A stretch of 64,000 nucleotides of DNA. Origin: Streptomyces anulatus (GTDB taxonomy: Bacteria > Actinomycetota > Actinomycetes > Streptomycetales > Streptomycetaceae). The notes beneath the pieces are model-generated. The model ran no database searches, was not told the DNA's origin, and was given only the letters and a program-made list of their open reading frames with translations. A program made the position numbers and the translations under genes. Every line of letters begins with the position of its first letter. The stretch's first letter is position 1. The DNA is taken from positions 248,001 through 312,000 of the forward strand of contig NZ_JOEZ01000003.1 of assembly GCF_000721175.1 (NCBI RefSeq), read 5' to 3'. Of this stretch, positions 58,919-64,000 are shown in pieces.

Positions 58919-59805
58919 CACGTCCGGATGAGCCGGCCGTCGGCGCCCTGCACGCGTGGATCGTGGGCGCCCGCCTCAAGACGCTGCCGGTCACCCTCGC
59001 TCCGGTAGCGGTGGGCAGCGCCGTCGCCGCCTCGCACGGCAGCCTCAGCGGATGGCGGGCCGCACTCACCATGCTGTTCGCCCTGGGCTTCGTCCTGGGC
59101 ACCAACTTCTTCAACGACTACAGCGACGGGGTGCGCGGCGCCGACGACCACCGTGTGGGGCCCGCCCGGCTGGTCGGCTCGGGACAGGCCTCACCTCGTC
59201 GCGTGCTGCGCTCGGGAATCGCCCTGTACGGCGTCGCCGTGCTCAGCGCCATCGCCCTGGCCGTCACCGTCTCGTGGTGGCTGCTCGCCCTCGCGGTGGT
59301 GTGCGCGCTGGGCGGCTGGTACTACACGGGAGGCGCACGCCCGTACGGCTACCGGTCGCTCGGCGACATCAGCATCTTCGTCTTCCACGGTGTCATCGCC
59401 GTGTGCGCCACCGCGTACATCCAGCTCGAGCGGATACCGCTGCTCGCGCTCGGCGCCTCCGTGCCCATCGGGCTGCTCGCCTGTGCCCTGCTGACGACGA
59501 ACAATCTGCGGGACATTCCCACCGACACCGCCGCGGGCAAGATCACCGTCGCGGTCCGGCTCGGCGACCGGCGCACCCGCCACTACTACCTGGCCCTGAT
59601 CGCCGCGTCCTTCGGCTGCGCGCTGCTGCTGGCCCCGGCCCGCCCGTGGGCCCTGCTCGTCCTCGGCGCCCTGCCGGCCGCGGTCCTGCCGGTGCGCCGG
59701 GTGCGGGCGGGTGCCCGTGGCCGTGACCTGATCCCGGTCCTCGAGCACACCTGTGTGCTGCTGCTCGTCTTCGGTGCGCTGCTCACGATCGGGGTGGCGC
59801 TGTGA
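58912..59805 (+). CDS. UbiA-family prenyltransferase, MenA-like
   Basis: 297 residues with about eight or nine helices. The two Asp motifs are present: NDYSDGVRGAD (68-77) and NNLRDIPTDTAAGK (about 197-210). GPARLVGSG and YYTGGARPYGYRSLGD are typical of MenA (1,4-dihydroxy-2-naphthoate polyprenyltransferase). A menaquinone-type aromatic acceptor is therefore the best guess. Its place in this operon suggests a second, dedicated paralogue rather than the housekeeping MenA. Confidence 0.88.
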   Translation: MLTRPDEPAVGALHAWIVGARLKTLPVTLAPVAVGSAVAASHGSLSGWRAALTMLFALGFVLGTNFFNDYSDGVRGADDHRVGPARLVGSGQASPRRVLRSGIALYGVAVLSAIALAVTVSWWLLALAVVCALGGWYYTGGARPYGYRSLGDISIFVFHGVIAVCATAYIQLERIPLLALGASVPIGLLACALLTTNNLRDIPTDTAAGKITVAVRLGDRRTRHYYLALIAASFGCALLLAPARPWALLVLGALPAAVLPVRRVRAGARGRDLIPVLEHTCVLLLVFGALLTIGVAL

Positions 59806-61340
59806 ACGGAGTCGAACGGGAGAGCGGCGCACCGCGTCACGAGGTGCTCGTCATCGGCGCCGGGTTCTCCGGGATCGGCACCGCGATCGGGCTGCGGCGC
59901 TCCGGGATCGAGGACTTCCTTCTCCTCGAAGCGCAGGAAGACGTCGGCGGCTCCTGGCACGCCAACCGCTATCCGGGCGTCGCGGTGGACATCAGCGCCT
60001 TCTCGTACTCGTACTCCTTCGAACCGAACCCGTCGTGGTCGCGGGCCTTCCCGGCGGGCGTGGAACTCAAGGCGTACGCGGACCGGTGCGTCGACAAGTA
60101 CGGCCTGCGCGGGCGGATCCGGTTCGGGTCCACGGTCGAACGGGCGGTGTACGACGAGGCGGCGCACCTGTGGCGGGTCGGCCTCACGGACGGCACCGAG
60201 GTCACCGGCCGCTTCGTCGTGTGCGCCACCGGATGGCTCACCAAGCCGAAGACGCCGGACATCGAGGGGCTGCACCGCTTCGCGGGCGACCTCATGCACA
60301 CCGCCCGCTGGGACCCGTCCGTTCAGCTGGCCGGGCGGCGGGTCGGCATCCTGGGCACCGGCGCCTCCGCGATCCAGCTCCTCCCGGAGGTCGCCCCGTC
60401 GGTGGACCGGCTGCACGTCTTCCAGCGGACCCCCAACTGGATCTTCCCGAAGCCCGACGTGCCGATACCGCGCGCGGTGCGCAGGATGTTCGCGGCGGCG
60501 CCCTGGAGCCAGCGAACCGTCCGTCAGGTCACGGACACGGCCACCGAGGTCGGCTTCGTACTCGCCATGATCCACTACCGGCGTTTCCCCTTCCTGGTCC
60601 AGGCGGGCGAGGCCGCGTCCCGGCTGTACCTGCGCAGCCAGGTCCGCGGCGACCGCGACCTGATGGCCCGGCTCACCCCGCGCCACCGACTGGGCTGCAA
60701 ACGTCCCTCGTTCGGCAAGGGCTACTGGCGCGCGTTCACCCGCGACAACGTCAGCCTCGTCACCGAACCCGTCACCCGGGTCACCGAGACCGGCGTGACC
60801 ACGGCCGACGGCGAGGAGCACGAGCTCGACGTGCTGATCCTCGCCACCGGATTCCATGTGCTGGACAACCTGCCGCCCTTCCCGCTGCACGGGTTCGGCG
60901 GCCGCGACCTGGCGGAGTTCTGGCGCGTCGAACGCTTCCAGACCTACGAGGGCACCTCGGTCAAGGGCTTCCCGAACCTGTGGTTCATCGTCGGGCCGTA
61001 CTCCTTCACCGGCGGATCCTGGTTCGGCATGATCGACTACCAGGTCACCCACATCCTCCGGGTGATCACCGAGGCCCGCCGGCGGGGCGCCACCCAGGCC
61101 GTCGTCCGGCCCGAGAAGCACGACAGGTCCTTCCGCCGGGTGCTGCGACGCCAGCCGAACACCGTGTTCGCGCACGACAGTTGCCGCGGCGCGAACAGCT
61201 ACTACTTCGACCGGTACGGCGACGCGCCGGCCGTCCGTCCCGCCGCCACGTACGAGGCCACCTGGCGGGCCCGCCACTTCGACCTCGACGACTACCGCTT
61301 CGACCCGCCCGAGGGAGGGCACCGCCATGCCACCGAGTGA
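59802..61340 (+). CDS. Baeyer-Villiger-type flavin monooxygenase
   Basis: 512 residues, GTG overlapping the UbiA stop. Two Rossmann motifs are seen, VLVIGAGFSGIG (FAD, Gly19-Gly24) and VGILGTGASA (NADPH, near 185). Between them lies FAGDLMHTARWD (160-171), matching the Baeyer-Villiger fingerprint FxGxxxHxxxW[P/D]. It also has QEDVGGSWHANRYPGVAVDISAFSYSYSF, as in class B monooxygenases. It could insert oxygen beside a carbonyl or oxygenate another soft centre of the prenylated product. The tail overlaps the DUF2834-like gene by 14 bases. Confidence 0.9.
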   Translation: MNGVERESGAPRHEVLVIGAGFSGIGTAIGLRRSGIEDFLLLEAQEDVGGSWHANRYPGVAVDISAFSYSYSFEPNPSWSRAFPAGVELKAYADRCVDKYGLRGRIRFGSTVERAVYDEAAHLWRVGLTDGTEVTGRFVVCATGWLTKPKTPDIEGLHRFAGDLMHTARWDPSVQLAGRRVGILGTGASAIQLLPEVAPSVDRLHVFQRTPNWIFPKPDVPIPRAVRRMFAAAPWSQRTVRQVTDTATEVGFVLAMIHYRRFPFLVQAGEAASRLYLRSQVRGDRDLMARLTPRHRLGCKRPSFGKGYWRAFTRDNVSLVTEPVTRVTETGVTTADGEEHELDVLILATGFHVLDNLPPFPLHGFGGRDLAEFWRVERFQTYEGTSVKGFPNLWFIVGPYSFTGGSWFGMIDYQVTHILRVITEARRRGATQAVVRPEKHDRSFRRVLRRQPNTVFAHDSCRGANSYYFDRYGDAPAVRPAATYEATWRARHFDLDDYRFDPPEGGHRHATE

Positions 61341-61755
61341 CCTGAGCGGCCAGGACCGCGCCCTGTGCCTGACCTACGGGCTCTTCGCGCTCGGCGGGGG
61401 CCTCGTCATGGGCGCCCAGGCCGTGGCCTTCGTGGTGCGGGAATCCGACGCCGGGCCGCTCGGCATCGTCCGGAACTTCCTGCGGGACGCCACGGTCAAC
61501 GCGGCCACCGTGTTCGTCTACGCCGACCTGGTCCTCGTCTGGGCAGCGCTGGCCGTGTTCATGATCGTCGAAGGCCGGCGGCACGGCATCGCGCACGTGT
61601 GGGCGTACATCGTCGGCGCACCCGCCCTGGCCCTGGTCGCGAGCTTCTGCGCCTTCATGTACGTACGCCAGCTGAAGATCGCCGCCGCGCGCGGCAGCGG
61701 CACCGAGGCCGCCCCACCCGGCCACCGCACACCGACGAGAGGCAGGCAGCGATGA
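61327..61755 (+). CDS. DUF2834-like small membrane protein
   Basis: 142 residues with three or four hydrophobic segments (LTYGLFALGGGLVMGAQAVAFVV; ATVNAATVFVYADLVLVWAALAVFMIVEGRR; VWAYIVGAPALALVASFCAFMYVR) and a basic tail. The N-A-A-T-x-F-V-Y-A-D-L-V pattern resembles DUF2834 proteins. The function is unknown. Its overlaps with both the flavoprotein and the cyclase suggest a partner role, for example scaffolding membrane-bound enzymes. Confidence 0.7.
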   Translation: MPPSDLSGQDRALCLTYGLFALGGGLVMGAQAVAFVVRESDAGPLGIVRNFLRDATVNAATVFVYADLVLVWAALAVFMIVEGRRHGIAHVWAYIVGAPALALVASFCAFMYVRQLKIAAARGSGTEAAPPGHRTPTRGRQR

Positions 61756-63635
61756 CGACCAGCGAAGCCACCGGGTCCGCGGCGAGCGCCGAGAGCTCCC
61801 TGGCTCTGGCCGCCGACCTCCTGCGGGCCCGCCAGGACCCCTCGGGGTACTGGAAAGGAGACTTCGAGACCAGCCTGATCGGCGAGTCGGGTGAGGTCAT
61901 CCTCCGGCACTACCTGCGGCTGCCGGTGGACGAGACCGTGGCCGCCGCCGCCCGCACCATCCTCGCGGAACAGACGCCGACGGGTGGCTGGGCCTCCTAC
62001 CACGCCGGGCCCGACGAGCTGTTGCTGTCCGTGTTCTGCTACGTGGCCCTGCGCCTGGCCGGACACGCGGCGGACGAACCCGAGCTGCGGGCCGCGGCCG
62101 CCTCCATCCGGGAGGCCGGCGGCATCGAGTCCGTCGACAACCTCATCATGCTGGCGTGGCTGGCCCTGATCGGCCTGTGGCCGTGGCGCGACATCCCGCT
62201 GATCCCGCCTGAGATCGTCCTGCTGCCCAGCTCGTTCCCGGGGAACATCTACCAGTTCGGGGCCGCGGCCCGCGGCATCGTCGTCGCCAACAGCCTGTTC
62301 ATGGCCGAACGCCCGGTGGTCCCGGCCGGGTTCGAGATCCGGGAGCTGTTCGCCGAGCCGGGCCGGCGTCGCCTGCCGCGCCCTCTCGCGGTGCGCGCCG
62401 CGACCACCCTCAGCCACCTCTACGGCCGTCACCCCGTCGGCCCGCTGCGCCGCCGTGCGATCCGCAAGGCGTCCCGCTGGCTGATCAGGACCCAGGAGAC
62501 GGACGGGAGCTGGGGCGGCAACTGGCCGCAGACCGCCAACGTCGTCATGGGGCTGACGGCCGTCGGCTGCCCCCAGGACCACTCGGTCCTGCGAGCCGCG
62601 ATGGCGGGCCTCGACCGGTACGTCGTCGACAAGGACGGGCAGCGCCGCATCGAGATGTGGACCTCCGTGGTCATGGACACCGCCCTCGGGCTGTCGGCGA
62701 ACGTCATGGCCGGCGGCCCCGAGGCGAAGGCGGCCACCGAACCGGCGGTGCGCTGGCTGCTCGACAACCAGGTCACCGAGCTGGGCGACTGGGCGGTGCT
62801 GACCCCGGACCCGGTCCCGGGCGGCTGGCCGTACGAGTTCACCAACAACGCCAACCCCGACGCCGACGACACGGCCTGGGCGATGGCCGCACTGCGCCGG
62901 ATCCACCCGCGCGGCAGTGACCGCGCCGTGGACGCCGCCTGTGAGCGCGCCCACCGGTGGCTGCTGTCCCAGCAGGGCGACGACGGCGGCTGGGCGGCCT
63001 TCGAACCGCTGCGCTGGCGGCTGCCCGGCCGCGACAAGCTCGCGTCCATCGGCTTCCTCGAAGCGCCCTCCGCCGACATCACCGGACACGTCCTCGAGGC
63101 GCTCGGCGCCGACGGCGGGGCGGACACCCCGGCCGCCCGGCGTGGCATCCACTGGCTGCGCCGCAACCAGCACGCCGACGGCTCCTGGCCCGGCTGGTGG
63201 GCCTGCTTCCACCTCCACGGCACGAGTGCCGCCGTCACCGGCATGACCGCCTGCGGCGTTCCCGGCGACGACCCGGCGGTCTCCCGTGCCTGCGACTGGA
63301 TCACCGCTCACCAGCAGGACGACGGCGGCTGGGGCGAGGACATCCGCGCCCTGCACCAGTCCGAGTGGATCGGCCGGGGCGCGAGCACCCCCTCCCAGAC
63401 GGCCTGGGCGCTGCTCGCCCTCGTCGCGGCCGGCCGCGAGGACAGCGCTCCGGTGCGCGCGGGCGTGGACTTCCTGACCCGCACCCAACAGCCCGACGGA
63501 GACTGGGCCGAACCCTGGCACACCTGGGTGGTGCACCACGACGGCCTGTACTGGCGCGACAGCCTGCTGCGCCTCATCTACCCCGTGATGGCCCTGTCGG
63601 AGTACCGGGCCGCCCTCGTCGCGCGGGAGCGGTGA
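61752..63635 (+). CDS. Squalene-hopene-cyclase-family class II terpene cyclase
   Basis: 627 residues. The class II protonating motif DADD is at 370-373 within NPDADDTAWAM. Several QW repeats are seen: QDPSGYWKG (near 28), QTPTGGW (near 74), QETDGSWGG (near 248), QQGDDGGW, QHADGSWPGW, QQDDGGWGE and QQPDGDWAE. LLPSSFPGNIYQFGAAARGIVV matches the monotopic membrane-insertion region of the family. The operon has MenA-like and UbiG-like genes and no squalene synthase is seen, so the substrate is probably a polyprenylated ring rather than squalene. ATGA overlap upstream; one-base overlap downstream. Confidence 0.9.
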   Translation: MTTSEATGSAASAESSLALAADLLRARQDPSGYWKGDFETSLIGESGEVILRHYLRLPVDETVAAAARTILAEQTPTGGWASYHAGPDELLLSVFCYVALRLAGHAADEPELRAAAASIREAGGIESVDNLIMLAWLALIGLWPWRDIPLIPPEIVLLPSSFPGNIYQFGAAARGIVVANSLFMAERPVVPAGFEIRELFAEPGRRRLPRPLAVRAATTLSHLYGRHPVGPLRRRAIRKASRWLIRTQETDGSWGGNWPQTANVVMGLTAVGCPQDHSVLRAAMAGLDRYVVDKDGQRRIEMWTSVVMDTALGLSANVMAGGPEAKAATEPAVRWLLDNQVTELGDWAVLTPDPVPGGWPYEFTNNANPDADDTAWAMAALRRIHPRGSDRAVDAACERAHRWLLSQQGDDGGWAAFEPLRWRLPGRDKLASIGFLEAPSADITGHVLEALGADGGADTPAARRGIHWLRRNQHADGSWPGWWACFHLHGTSAAVTGMTACGVPGDDPAVSRACDWITAHQQDDGGWGEDIRALHQSEWIGRGASTPSQTAWALLALVAAGREDSAPVRAGVDFLTRTQQPDGDWAEPWHTWVVHHDGLYWRDSLLRLIYPVMALSEYRAALVARER

Positions 63636-64000
63636 TGGGCACCGTCACCGTGGTGGGCGGCGGGCTCGCCGGGATGACCGCGGCCTGGACCCTGCGCGGA
63701 CTCGGCCTGCCGGTACGACTGCTGGAGGCCGGCCAGGAGCTGGGCGGCATGGCGGGCTCGAAGGTCATCGACGGCAGGGTCGAGGACCACGGCGTGCACA
63801 TCTTCCCGGCCTGGTACCGCAACACGCTGCGGCTCCTCGACGACCTCGGCCTGCGCGGCAGTCTGCGGGCGACCCAGCAGTTCCACCAGCTGCTGCCGGG
63901 CGAGTTCCCCGTCTTCCGCACGGCGGTGACCCCCGCCGCGGACCGGTTGCTCTTCGGTTACGGCGTCCTGGACCTCCTGTCCCGGGAGTACGGGGCGCGC
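63635..64000 (+). CDS. FAD-dependent desaturase/amine-oxidase-type oxidoreductase (3' partial)
   Basis: The first 122 residues are visible before the window ends. The N-terminal FAD motif VTVVGGGLAGMTAAWTLRGLG is followed by VRLLEAGQELGGMAG (the ribose-binding Glu and GG doublet) and EDHGVHIFPAWYRNTLRLLDDLGL. This is the pattern of phytoene/zeta-carotene desaturase and hydroxysqualene-dehydroxylase (HpnE) relatives. ATG 63635 shares one base with the cyclase stop. It probably dehydrogenates or isomerises the prenyl chain. Confidence 0.85.
   Translation, partial: MGTVTVVGGGLAGMTAAWTLRGLGLPVRLLEAGQELGGMAGSKVIDGRVEDHGVHIFPAWYRNTLRLLDDLGLRGSLRATQQFHQLLPGEFPVFRTAVTPAADRLLFGYGVLDLLSREYGAR

Noticed and set aside
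57116..64000. Standard hopanoid biosynthesis cluster
   Set aside because: The cyclase family and polyprenyl synthase fit, but no HpnC/HpnD-type synthases or HpnG/HpnH-type genes are visible, and MenA-like, UbiG-like and Baeyer-Villiger genes are not part of hopanoid operons. The window ends inside the next gene, so this is a preference, not proof.
1..64000. tRNA, rRNA, CRISPR arrays or replication origin
   Set aside because: No cloverleaf-like intergenic sequence, rRNA motif, regularly spaced repeat array or cluster of DnaA-box-like sites was recognised by eye; a covariance-model scan would be needed to be certain for small RNAs.

Overview
The window is high-GC actinobacterial DNA, almost certainly a Streptomyces chromosome. 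The evidence is very strong G/C bias at third codon positions, GTG starts, long chains of genes joined by 4-base ATGA/GTGA overlaps, a PaaX-type regulator, a conservon-type sensor kinase/roadblock pair, and IS701-type and squalene-hopene-cyclase-type genes. I saw no rRNA, tRNA or CRISPR array.

1-7.2 kb: a CoA-dependent aromatic (probably 2-aminobenzoate/anthranilate) catabolic island. It holds the reductase half of a fused monooxygenase/reductase (cut by the window edge), a benzoate-type CoA ligase with a PaaX repressor, and a divergent acyl-CoA dehydrogenase-RidA pair, followed by a CDGSH/ferredoxin-like protein. 7.2-14 kb: a MITE-like element and then a complete six-gene Mrp (Mnh) Na+/H+ antiporter operon, A(B)-C-D-E-F-G.

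14.5-31.3 kb: a surface-polysaccharide locus. It contains a CDP-alcohol phosphotransferase and cytidylyltransferase pair, three glycosyltransferases, a Wzz/BY-kinase-like protein without a P-loop, a flippase, a polymerase-like membrane protein, GDP-fucose synthesis (gmd, fcl), a polyprenyl-phosphate sugar transferase, and secreted beta-propeller/LamG proteins, one of which looks like an internally deleted duplicate. 31.3-38.5 kb: a hairpin-rich 620-base gap, a PAS-GAF-SpoIIE phosphatase with an anti-sigma-type ATPase, an AlkB-like dioxygenase, and an aldehyde dehydrogenase/GMC oxidoreductase pair (betaine-type). A dead, truncated APC permease gene lies between the last two.

38.7-50.2 kb: a three-gene WXG-like/lytic-transglycosylase/membrane-protein cassette, a FAD monooxygenase, a second and very short MITE copy, and a six-gene operon in which a nitrate-sensor-type kinase and roadblock protein (a half conservon) precede a complete Liv-type ABC importer. 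50.6-55.3 kb: two tandem Xaa-Pro aminopeptidase paralogues and an IS701-type transposase-like gene.

55.3-64 kb is the most interesting part: a P450 diverging from a tightly overlapped operon. The operon encodes a long-chain polyprenyl diphosphate synthase, a UbiG-like methyltransferase, a MenA-like UbiA prenyltransferase, a Baeyer-Villiger-type flavoprotein, a DUF2834-like membrane protein, a class II (DXDD) squalene-hopene-cyclase-family enzyme, and a desaturase-type FAD protein cut by the window end. The gene set fits a cyclised, methylated prenyl-quinone or aromatic meroterpenoid pathway rather than a standard hopanoid locus. Its divergent control region carries a near-consensus CRP-type palindrome.
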